From contig CAZMSZ010000233.1 of the NCBI GenBank assembly GCA_964569055.1, positions 1-11,896 on the forward strand: a stretch of 11,896 bases of DNA, read 5' to 3'. A program made the position numbers and the translations under genes. The notes beneath the pieces are model-generated. The model had not been told where the DNA came from. It saw nothing but the letters and a program-made list of their open reading frames with translations, and did not search any database. Positions 6,293 to 11,896 of the stretch are shown here, one piece after another; position 1 is the stretch's first letter, and the number at the start of each line of letters is the position of its first letter. Source of the DNA: JAWLGW01 sp964569055 (GTDB lineage Bacteria; Planctomycetota; J058).

Positions 6293-6891
6293 GCGGGACG
6301 CTGCTCCTGTTCGCGCCCGGGGCCGGGGCGCCGAGCACGTCGCCCTGGATGCGGGCCTGGGCGGCGCGCCTGGCCACGCTCGGGGAGGTGGTCGCGCTCG
6401 ACTACGACTACATGAAGGCCGGCAAGAAGCCGCCCGACCGGCTGCCGCGCCTGATCGAGGCGCACCGGACCGCGCTGGCCGAGGCGCGCGCGGGGCACCC
6501 CGAGCGCGGGCGTGTGGTGCTGTGCGGCAAGTCCATGGGCTCGCGGGTCGGCTGCCACCTCGCGCTCGAGGAGCCGGTGGCGGGGCTGGTGTGCCTGGGC
6601 TACCCGCTCGTCGGCGTCGGCAAGCGGGCGCCCGTGCGCGACGAGGTGCTGCTCGCGCTCGAGACCCCCGTCCTGTTCGTGCAGGGGACGCGCGACCGCC
6701 TCTGCCCGCTCGACCGGCTGGAGCAGGTGCGCCGGCGCATGCGGGCCCGCTCGACCCTCCACGTCGTCGAAGACGGCGACCACTCGCTCGAGATCACCCG
6801 GCGCGGGGCCCGCGCTCGCGGCACCACCCAACAGGCGTCCGACGACGCCGTCCTGGCGGCGATCGCGGCCTTCCTCGCCAGCCTCCCCTGA
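6289..6891 (+). CDS. Small alpha/beta hydrolase (KANL3/Tex30-like)
   Basis: This 200-aa protein is a compact alpha/beta hydrolase of the kind annotated as predicted alpha/beta-hydrolase family hydrolase. LLLFAPGAGAP near the N-terminus is the oxyanion-hole strand. The nucleophile elbow is CGKSMGSR with Ser82, the acid is Asp136 in QGTRDRLCP, and the base is His165 in DGDHSLE, so a full catalytic triad is present. There is no signal peptide or lid insertion. It starts with GTG at 6289 inside the rtcA stop (GTGA), which favours this start over longer in-frame extensions. The substrate is unknown; it is probably an ester or thioester hydrolase. Coupling to rtcA suggests co-expression, but the family gives no known RNA link. 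Confidence 0.85.
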   Translation: MSGTLLLFAPGAGAPSTSPWMRAWAARLATLGEVVALDYDYMKAGKKPPDRLPRLIEAHRTALAEARAGHPERGRVVLCGKSMGSRVGCHLALEEPVAGLVCLGYPLVGVGKRAPVRDEVLLALETPVLFVQGTRDRLCPLDRLEQVRRRMRARSTLHVVEDGDHSLEITRRGARARGTTQQASDDAVLAAIAAFLASLP

Positions 6892-7033
6892 GAGAGGTGT
6901 TTCTGCTTCATTTCAGTTTCTCGCGTTTGGCTCGTTTCCGTTTCGTGCACCCGACGGCTGTCAGCCCTTTAGTGACTTACACCGGGGCCTCTCTTTGCAA
7001 TTGCTTTTCGTCAAGCCCGCGAGGAGACGCTCA
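6892..7033 (+). promoter_or_regulatory. T-rich leader of the secreted protein gene
   Basis: This 142-base intergenic stretch is clearly less GC-rich than its surroundings. The coding-strand run 6901-6946 is pyrimidine/T-rich, with GTTT repeated at 6916, 6925, 6934 and 6940 (steps 9, 9, 6). A small hairpin, GGCT-GTC-AGCC (about 6956-6966), is followed by CTTT, possibly a weak stop for the upstream operon. TTGCAATTGC lies near 6996. The ribosome binding site GAGGAG (7021-7026) is 7 bases from the GTG at 7034. I cannot place a promoter with confidence. Confidence 0.4.
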
Positions 7034-8341
7034 GTGAACCGCCCGAATCTGCTCCTAGGCCCGATCATGGCGCTGATGCTCGCCTTTCCTATCGCCGCTC
7101 ATGCCGGGGCCGCGGGCGCCGTCCTGATGGTCGAGGACGAGGGCTGGCCCGGCAGCGCGGAGACCGAGCGCCTGGGCGTGCTCCTCTACGGGCGGATCCT
7201 CTCGTCGGGCCCCTACTCGGAGATCCGCGTGGTGAAGGGGCGCGAGGGCGGGCAGCGGCGCCTCGCGGCCGCGATCCGCGCGTCCGCCAGCAAGCACCGC
7301 CTGGTCGACGTGTTCCTGACGGTGCACACCACCACGCGCGACCCCGCGACCTGGGCGAACCTCGTGGGGCCCGAGGCCGCCCGCAAGCTGCGCCTGGTCT
7401 ACTCCACCGCCTGCTTCGGCGCCGAGGAGGAGCGGCGCGCCTGGGAGGCCCTCGGCGCGCAGACCGTGATCACGCACGTCGGGGTCAACAACCCGCTGAT
7501 CGCCTTCCCCTACTTCCTCTCGTCCTGGCTGCGGGGCGCCCCGGTCGGGAGGACGGTCGCCGAGGGCTACCGCGAGACGCGCGCGATCTCGACCTACGTG
7601 CTGTCGCTCCCCATGATCGCGCCCTACGGCCTGGGCGGCCTCGAGGGCTACGGCGATCCGATCGAGGGCAGCCGCCCCGTCGTGTCGGGCAACCACGACC
7701 TCCGGATCACCGACGGGCTCGCGCGCTCCCTCCCCGCGCTGCCGCGCGCCCTCCACTACTCGCGCCAGGACGGCGGCCCGCTGGGCCTGGTCCTGCGCGC
7801 CCTGGCCGGGAAGTACGCGATCGAGCGCGGCTCGATCTCCACCCTGCTCTCGCGCCTGGAGCTGGGCGCGCTGCCGATCCCCGCGGCCGAGCTCGACAAG
7901 GCGAAGCGCCTCTCGGTGCAGTGGGAGGAGCGCCAGGCCATGGACGGGACCTGGCGCACCGGCCGCGCCGAGCTGAAGCTCGAGCTGCGCGACAAGATCA
8001 CGGTCCCGCTCGACGACGGGTTCAAGCTCAAGGTCAGCAAGACGGTCACGGTGCGGCCCGGCGTGTTCGACATGCGGGCGCAGACCCTGGCGCTCCACGT
8101 GTCGGGCCTGTGGGTCACCAAGGGGCTGCTCAAGATCGCGCTCTCGAAGCTGACCGTGAAGCCCGACCCCAAGGGCCCCGGCTACGCGGTCAAGGCGAAC
8201 GCCGGCCTGTTCGGGATCATTCCGGTGTGGAAGACGCTCTCGATCGGCGGGCGCCGCCCGGCGGCCGACGACGACCGCGGACCGATCTTCCTCGCGCCCC
8301 ACGAGGGCTTGGTCGACCGGCTCGAGCGGGTGGCGCGCTAG
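7034..8341 (+). CDS. Secreted protein with clan CD (caspase-like) His/Cys arrangement
   Basis: This 435-aa protein is not assigned to a named family. The GTG start is supported by GAGGAG 7 bases upstream. The signal peptide is LLLGPIMALMLAFPIAAHAG, with cleavage expected near AHA-G. Residues 30-180 look like an alternating alpha/beta domain. VDVFLTVHTTTRD is a hydrophobic strand ending in His98, and LRLVYSTACFG is a hydrophobic strand ending in Ala-Cys127. Hydrophobic strand-His and hydrophobic strand-Ala-Cys, in that order, are the landmarks of clan CD cysteine peptidases (caspase, legumain, gingipain, clostripain). The usual His-Gly is His-Thr here. WEALGAQTVITHVGVNNPLI follows, as the next strand would. 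Residues about 300-415 are beta-rich with alternating Lys/Leu strands (AELKLELRDKITVPL) and may bind lipid or substrate. It has its own leader and converges on the M61-like gene 22 bases away. The fold assignment is inference. Confidence 0.75.
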   Translation: MNRPNLLLGPIMALMLAFPIAAHAGAAGAVLMVEDEGWPGSAETERLGVLLYGRILSSGPYSEIRVVKGREGGQRRLAAAIRASASKHRLVDVFLTVHTTTRDPATWANLVGPEAARKLRLVYSTACFGAEEERRAWEALGAQTVITHVGVNNPLIAFPYFLSSWLRGAPVGRTVAEGYRETRAISTYVLSLPMIAPYGLGGLEGYGDPIEGSRPVVSGNHDLRITDGLARSLPALPRALHYSRQDGGPLGLVLRALAGKYAIERGSISTLLSRLELGALPIPAAELDKAKRLSVQWEERQAMDGTWRTGRAELKLELRDKITVPLDDGFKLKVSKTVTVRPGVFDMRAQTLALHVSGLWVTKGLLKIALSKLTVKPDPKGPGYAVKANAGLFGIIPVWKTLSIGGRRPAADDDRGPIFLAPHEGLVDRLERVAR

Positions 8342-8363
8342 ATTTAGCCGGCCGGCGCGCGAA

Positions 8364-9608
8364 TCAGGGGACGTGCTCCGCGAAGAACTCCGCGAGGTCC
8401 AGCCCCGTCAGCGCCTCGGCCAGCTCGCGGAACCCGCGCGTGGTCACGGCCAGGCGAGCCTCGCTCAGCGCGCGCACCAGCTTGTCGAGCCCGTGGGCCC
8501 CGCCGCTGCGGGCCCGCAGCTCGCGGTCGAGCGCGTGGAGCGTGACGGCGGCGCGGGCGGTGATCGCGCCGTGGGCGTTCGGGACGCGCAGGTGGCGGGC
8601 GGCCCGGCCGCGCCGGTCGAGCCCGGCCAGGGCGGCGCCGAGCTCGGCGGCGGTGAGCAGGCCGGCGCGGCGCTGGGCCTCGAGCGAGTACAGCTCCGCC
8701 AACCCCTCGGTCACCCAGTCGCCGTCGTGCCCCGAGCAGGCGCCGGTGAGCACGTGGAACAGCTCGTGGAGCGGGGGGCTGGTCCCGTCCTGCTCGCGCA
8801 GCGGGCGGTCGGCGTGGAGGTAGAGCGAGCCGGGGCCCGACAGGCCGCCGCGCCACATGGGGTCGGGGGCGCGCACGATCAGCACCCGCGGCGCGAAGGC
8901 GCGGGTCGCCTCGCGCAGGGGCGGGAGGGTCTGGCGGAGGAAGCGGAGCAGGTCGGCCGCGGCGGGGTCCGCCCCGACGGGGCTCGCGATCGTGACGGCG
9001 ACCCCGGCGATCACCTCGCGCCGCCGGTCGAGCACGCCGGCGAGCAGCCAGCCGGTGGGGCGCGCGAACACGTGCTCGCTCTCGACCTGCCAGGTCCCGT
9101 CGCGCCTGCGTGGATACGGCGTCACCGCCTGCCAGCCCGGCGGCAGCGCGAGCCGGAGCCGGGTGCGGGAGCGAGCTCCGACGCGGGCGCGCACGCGCGC
9201 GGGCGGCACGAGGTCGTCGCCGCGCAGCAGCGCGTAGTCCTCGCCGCAGAACGCGTCGTAGCGCCCCTGCCCGTCGGGCCGCAGGTGGTCGATCCGGAGC
9301 TGGTAGCGCAGCCGGCCGCCGCTAGCCGGGGGACGCCACAGCACCACGTCCGCGCCCAGCCGCTCGAGCTTCCCCTCGGCGCGGAACCCGGCGTAGCGGC
9401 TGGGGTCGGGCAAGCGGAACCGGAACCACTCCACCCCCGAGCCCGCGCCGATCGCGAGCTCGACGGCCGCGGTCCCGCTGGCGCGGTCGAGCGCGGCGGT
9501 CACGTCGAGCGGGTAGGGCCGCTCCGGCGCGGCGAGGAGCGGTGAGGCGAGGGCGGCCCAGATCAGCGTGGCCAGCGCGAACGGTCCGGCGAGCGTTCGT
9601 GAGGTCAT
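8364..9608 (-). CDS. Secreted M61/M1-like metallopeptidase
   Basis: This 414-aa protein has an N-terminal signal peptide (ALATLIWAALASPLLAAPE). Residues about 30-210 are beta-rich, with DAFCGEDYALLRGDDLVPPA resembling the N-terminal domain of M61 glycyl-aminopeptidase-like proteins. The zinc site is HELFH at 281-285, with Glu282 catalytic and WVTEGLAELY giving Glu301 as the likely third ligand, 15 residues after His285. This spacing is slightly shorter than the 18 usual for M1/M61. The C-terminal part is helical. The ATG at 9608 is preceded by GGAG at short spacing. It acts in the periplasm or outside the cell; the substrate is unknown. It is 131 bases downstream of the lipoprotein gene on the same strand and converges with the clan CD-like gene. 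It is unrelated in detail to the other HExxH peptidase at 2774. Confidence 0.82.
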   Translation of the reverse strand: MTSRTLAGPFALATLIWAALASPLLAAPERPYPLDVTAALDRASGTAAVELAIGAGSGVEWFRFRLPDPSRYAGFRAEGKLERLGADVVLWRPPASGGRLRYQLRIDHLRPDGQGRYDAFCGEDYALLRGDDLVPPARVRARVGARSRTRLRLALPPGWQAVTPYPRRRDGTWQVESEHVFARPTGWLLAGVLDRRREVIAGVAVTIASPVGADPAAADLLRFLRQTLPPLREATRAFAPRVLIVRAPDPMWRGGLSGPGSLYLHADRPLREQDGTSPPLHELFHVLTGACSGHDGDWVTEGLAELYSLEAQRRAGLLTAAELGAALAGLDRRGRAARHLRVPNAHGAITARAAVTLHALDRELRARSGGAHGLDKLVRALSEARLAVTTRGFRELAEALTGLDLAEFFAEHVP

Positions 9609-9739
9609 GCGCTCCGCGGTGGGGTGCGAGTTCTGCGGCGAGCCCGCGCGACGGCGCGCGGGGCGGCACTCTAACGCGCGACCGTGCGACCGAGGTACTC
9701 GTGTTCACCGCGCGAGGCGCGCTTCGGACGCGGTCCAGG

Positions 9740-10201
9740 TCACTCGCCTGGGCGGTCGGTGAGCGGGGTCAGCGACAGCGCGTCCTCCAGCAGCCAGCGC
9801 TCCTCGTCGAGCCAGCGGGGGTCGATCACGACGGTGTAGAGGGAGCCCGCTGCGGGGGGCGAGCTCGAGGGTAGGCGTGGTCGACCCCGCTCTCGGTGAA
9901 TCCAGAGCTCTCGGCCCGCGTGGGCGGCTGGCGAGACGACGCGCACCACGGTGACGTCGAACCAGCGGCAGCGCTCTCCGCAGGCGACCACCGCCACTGG
10001 AACGAAGCGCTCGACCTCGACGACCATGGCCGGGCGCAGCGGTGTGTCGGGCTCGGCCGAGGCGCGACGATCCGCTGGCTCGCGTCGAAGGTTCGCGTGC
10101 GCGGCGGCGCGGCCGGGCGGCGCACCCTGGGAGGCGCAACCCGCCGCGCACCCCAGCGCGAGGAGCGAGACCGGGAACGCTGCAGAGACCGTCCGCCGCA
10201 T
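9740..10201 (-). CDS. Small putative lipoprotein of unknown function
   Basis: From the ATG at 10201 this gives 153 aa. The N-terminus MRRTVSAAFPVSLLALGCAAGC is a lipoprotein-like signal with candidate lipidated cysteines at 18 and 22; both boxes are imperfect because Leu is not at -3. After a Pro/Arg-rich linker come beta-strand-like segments (MVVEVERFVPVAVVACGE and FDVTVVRVVSPAAHAG), with a CGERC pair that could form a disulfide. The C-terminus (YTVVIDPRWLDEERWLLEDA) is acidic. I recognise no family. A TTG at 10234 is an alternative start but would put a charged extension before the signal. Ribosome binding is weak for the ATG (GAAGG only one base away). It is divergent from the gene at 10322 and upstream of the M61-like gene on the same strand. 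Confidence 0.65.
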   Translation of the reverse strand: MRRTVSAAFPVSLLALGCAAGCASQGAPPGRAAAHANLRREPADRRASAEPDTPLRPAMVVEVERFVPVAVVACGERCRWFDVTVVRVVSPAAHAGRELWIHRERGRPRLPSSSPPAAGSLYTVVIDPRWLDEERWLLEDALSLTPLTDRPGE

Positions 10202-10321
10202 GCCTTCAGCGTACACGCGCGGCCGGTCGCGCAAACGCGCTTGGGGCCGGCCCCCTGGCCCGCCCCACCTGCGCCTGAACCTCGGCTACCCTGCGGCGTC
10301 CCCACTGACCCGGAGGTTCAC
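10202..10321. promoter_or_regulatory. Divergent promoter region with a 12-bp GC palindrome
   Basis: This 120-base space separates the lipoprotein gene (-) from the exported protein gene (+). It holds a perfect palindrome, GGGGCCGGCCCC, at 10243-10254, a possible operator or simply GC-rich chance. The plus gene has a clear ribosome binding site, GGAGG at 10312-10316, 5 bases from its ATG. No promoter boxes with good spacing are visible. Confidence 0.35.
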
Positions 10322-11084
10322 ATGCTCGCTCCGCGCCGCGCCGTGTCGCCGCTCGCGCTCGCCGTCCTGCTCGCGCTCCCGCCGCTGGCCGCGCGCGCTC
10401 AGGAGGCGCCCGAGGCGGGGGCGCAGGAGCCCACGATCGCCGTCGAGGGGGAGGTGAGCGCGGGGGACCTCGCGCGCGCGTGGGCCGAGCGGACGAACCT
10501 CACCGCGAGTGTGGACCCGCAGATCGAGNNNNNNNNNNNNNNNNNNNNNNNNNNNNNNNNNNNNNNNNNNNNNNNNNNNNNNNNNNNNNNNNNNNNNNNN
10601 NNNNNNNNNNNNNNNNNNNNNNNNNNNNCGCTCGGTCACCCTCGAGGTCCGCGCGTACCTGCTGTCCAAGGCGGCCTGGCAGCCGCTGGCCAGCGCGGCC
10701 CCGGACGCGCAGCGTGAAGGGTTGCAGGCGCTCGCGGCCGAGGCGGACGCCGAGCTGCTCCAGGAGGCCACGCTGCCCAGCCGCGACGGCCGCTTCTACC
10801 TGCAGCACCGCGACGCGAGCCGCGAGCTCAAGATCGAGGCGGGCTGGGCGCGCGCGCCCGAGGGCGGCGGGCCCGTGGTCGTCACCCACGGCCTCGGTGA
10901 CCTGCAGCTCACGATCTCGGCGCACCTCGCGCCCGACGACATCGCCCCGTTCGGGATGCTCGTGGCGCCGCTCGCCGCGCCGATCGAGGACGGCGCGGTG
11001 CGCGTGGCCGCGCTCTCCCTGGGGCAGGGCACCGAGACCAAGATCGTGGCGGTGACGATCCGCGCGACCGCCGCCGGGCGCTGA
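10322..11084 (+). CDS. Exported protein with possible secretin-type N-domain, interrupted by gap
   Basis: The 5' part (10322-10528, 69 codons) starts at ATG behind GGAGG and encodes a signal peptide (LALAVLLALPPLAARAQ). It then gives VSAGDLARAWAERTNLTASV followed by DPQIE, which resembles the short N-domain of secretins and related envelope proteins (xLAxxTGxxxxVDPxI). The 3' part (10629-11084) resumes at a codon boundary with RSVTLEVRAYLLSK and runs 151 residues to TGA. It contains hydrophilic helical sequence, then beta-rich segments (DLQLTISAHLAPDD, VRVAALSLGQGTETKIVAV). The two parts are in different frames across the 100 N placeholder. That is expected if the true gap length is unknown, but they could be two genes. 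No secretin pore domain is seen. It is periplasmic or outer-membrane associated; the role is unknown. Confidence 0.65.
10529..10628. other. Assembly gap (100 N)
   Basis: A second placeholder run of exactly 100 N lies inside or between coding sequence on the plus strand. One hundred is not a multiple of three, so the nominal length breaks the frame of the flanking parts. The real length must be a multiple of three if they are one gene. Confidence 0.95.
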
Positions 11085-11088
11085 GCGC

Positions 11089-11134
11089 GAGGCCCGAGGG
11101 CTGGCGCCGATCGCGCCAGCCCTCGCGCGGCCTC
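11089..11134. terminator. Bidirectional hairpin terminator between convergent genes
   Basis: The core is a perfect 13-bp stem: CGAGGGCTGGCGC at 11095-11107 pairs with GCGCCAGCCCTCG at 11113-11125 around the loop CGATC. Outside it, GAGGCC (11089-11094) pairs with GGCCTC (11129-11134) after a 3-base bulge, extending the structure. It fills the 48-base space between the stops of the exported protein gene (+) and the DUF4142 gene (-), the classic place for a shared terminator. There is no T-tract on either strand, as is frequent in very GC-rich genomes. Confidence 0.8.
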
Positions 11135-11756
11135 AGCGGGTCTGCTTCTGCCCCTCGCGGAGCTGCTTGACCATCTCGAGGTGCGTCGAGACCGTCTGGC
11201 GCTGCTGCTCGAGCAGCTGACGCAGCTCGGGGTCGGTCACCGCCGGCAGGAGGTCCTCCTCGATCGTGCGGAGCGCGCGCTCGTGGAGCTTCTCCTGGTC
11301 GGAGAGGAACGTCTCGTCGACCTCCGCTCCCTCCTTCTGGCCGAGGTCGTCGATCATCTGCATCACGTCCTCGCTCAGCTGCTGCGCGTCGTCACCCTCG
11401 GTCGGGGTGATGTCGCGCGACTTCGCGGCGCGATCGAGCTCGGTCAGCGCGTCGCCGTGCTCCTGGATCATGCGCTCGGCGAACGACTTGGCGGCGGGGC
11501 CGGTGAGCCGATCCCGCGCAGCCGTGGCGTGGTCCACCTCGCCGCGGTTGATCATGCGCGCGAACCCGATCACCTCGGCCTCGGTCATCGCCTCCTCGCC
11601 GCCGACGCCGCCGCCTCGGTCGACCTCGCCGCTCTCACCGCCGCCGTCGAAAATGTCGCCGCCGCCCCACTCGTCGCAGCCTGCCGCGAGCAGCAGCGCA
11701 GGGAGCGTCAGCACCGCGGCCAGCCGAGCCAGCCCAGCACGCTTGGACACCGTCAT
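11133..11756 (-). CDS. DUF4142 family lipoprotein
   Basis: This 207-aa protein has a lipoprotein signal (LTLPALLLAAGC) with a good lipobox and lipidated Cys27. A Gly/Asp/Glu-rich flexible linker follows to about residue 55, then a helical domain typical of DUF4142. Landmarks are MTEAEVIGFARMINRGEVDH, AAKSFAERMIQEHGDALTEL, DETFLSDQEKLHERALR and a last helix QRQTVSTHLEMVKQL. The family is ferritin-like helical, secreted or outer-membrane anchored, with no established function; its His and Glu residues on helices are often suspected of metal binding. The ATG at 11756 is preceded by AGGAG at 7 bases. It converges with the exported protein gene over the shared hairpin. The 140 bases upstream to the window edge contain no promoter I can name. 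Confidence 0.85.
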   Translation of the reverse strand: MTVSKRAGLARLAAVLTLPALLLAAGCDEWGGGDIFDGGGESGEVDRGGGVGGEEAMTEAEVIGFARMINRGEVDHATAARDRLTGPAAKSFAERMIQEHGDALTELDRAAKSRDITPTEGDDAQQLSEDVMQMIDDLGQKEGAEVDETFLSDQEKLHERALRTIEEDLLPAVTDPELRQLLEQQRQTVSTHLEMVKQLREGQKQTR

Positions 11757-11896
11757 GGTCCGTCTCCTCTCCGGGCGCTCTCCCGCCGCACGCGTCCTCC
11801 GGGCGACGCGAGCGCCGTCACGGGCCGCGCATGCAGGCGGCGTGCCTTCCCGATCCGGGCCTGCGCGCCGCGCGCGGCCGCCGACCAGGTGGACGA

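Noticed and set aside
7055..8302. A 415-codon minus-strand open frame over the clan CD-like gene
   Set aside because: It is compositionally biased and motif-free. The plus strand has a ribosome binding site, signal peptide and sensible alternating secondary structure.
8342..8363. GCCGGCCGGC palindrome (8347-8356) between convergent stops as a terminator
   Set aside because: It leaves no room for a loop with a useful stem and has no T-tract; a 10-base GC palindrome is common by chance here.
8373..9545. A 390-codon plus-strand open frame over the M61-like peptidase
   Set aside because: The minus strand encodes a signal peptide, HELFH and WVTEGLAE in order, whereas the plus-strand frame is repetitive Gly/Ala/Val/Arg without motifs.
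9609..9739. Possible tRNA between the lipoprotein and M61-like genes
   Set aside because: A minus-strand translation here gives SRVRVPPRAP, a string often produced by tRNA 3' ends. However, no GGTTCGA loop, T-stem pairing or acceptor stem could be built on either strand.
1..11896. CRISPR array, insertion sequence, integrase or attachment site
   Set aside because: No spaced repeats, transposase or recombinase motifs, or terminal inverted repeats were seen on either strand, apart from what the gaps may hide.

Overview
The window is very GC-rich, with many GTG starts and short intergenic spaces. Two runs of exactly 100 N (3783-3882 and 10529-10628) show that it comes from a scaffolded draft assembly, probably an environmental genome. 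The secreted and lipoprotein genes point to a Gram-negative bacterium with an outer membrane. The prenyltransferase/squalene-cyclase-like repeat protein at the left edge is of a type common in Planctomycetota. Planctomycetota is my first guess and Myxococcota the second; neither is proven by the sequence.

Layout. (1) 2-307 (+): the C-terminal end of the repeat protein. (2) 403-3782 (+): a compact cluster of a 417-aa coiled-coil protein, a divergent MreB-like actin-family protein, and a membrane-anchored HExxH metallopeptidase cut by the first gap. A promoter and a 5'-leader hairpin precede it. (3) 3883-5158 (-): an FMN-reductase family flavoprotein whose stop overlaps (GTGA) the start of a glyoxalase-II-like metallo-beta-lactamase hydrolase, which runs into the first gap. 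(4) 5264-6891 (+): rtcA (RNA 3'-phosphate cyclase), overlapping by GTGA with a small alpha/beta hydrolase, transcribed divergently from region 3. (5) 7034-8341 (+): a secreted protein of unknown family with a His/Cys arrangement like clan CD (caspase-like) cysteine peptidases, after an unusually T-rich leader. (6) 8364-9608 and 9740-10201 (-): an M61/M1-like secreted metallopeptidase and a small putative lipoprotein. (7) 10322-11084 (+): an exported protein with a possible secretin-type N-domain, split by the second gap. (8) 11133-11756 (-): a DUF4142 lipoprotein, convergent with the previous gene and separated from it by a strong hairpin terminator.

The best candidate for something undescribed is the coiled-coil/actin-like pair at 403-2769. 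The actin homologue keeps the phosphate-1 and adenosine motifs and an MreB-like C-terminus. Its phosphate-2 loop has lost the usual Asp, and it is encoded directly after a long coiled-coil protein with its own conserved-looking ends, with no mreC, mreD or rodA in view. This looks like a cytoskeletal or scaffolding module distinct from the standard rod system, with the membrane peptidase gene following 4 bases later. The rest of the window is mostly recognisable housekeeping or envelope genes. No CRISPR array, insertion sequence, tRNA or rRNA gene was found.
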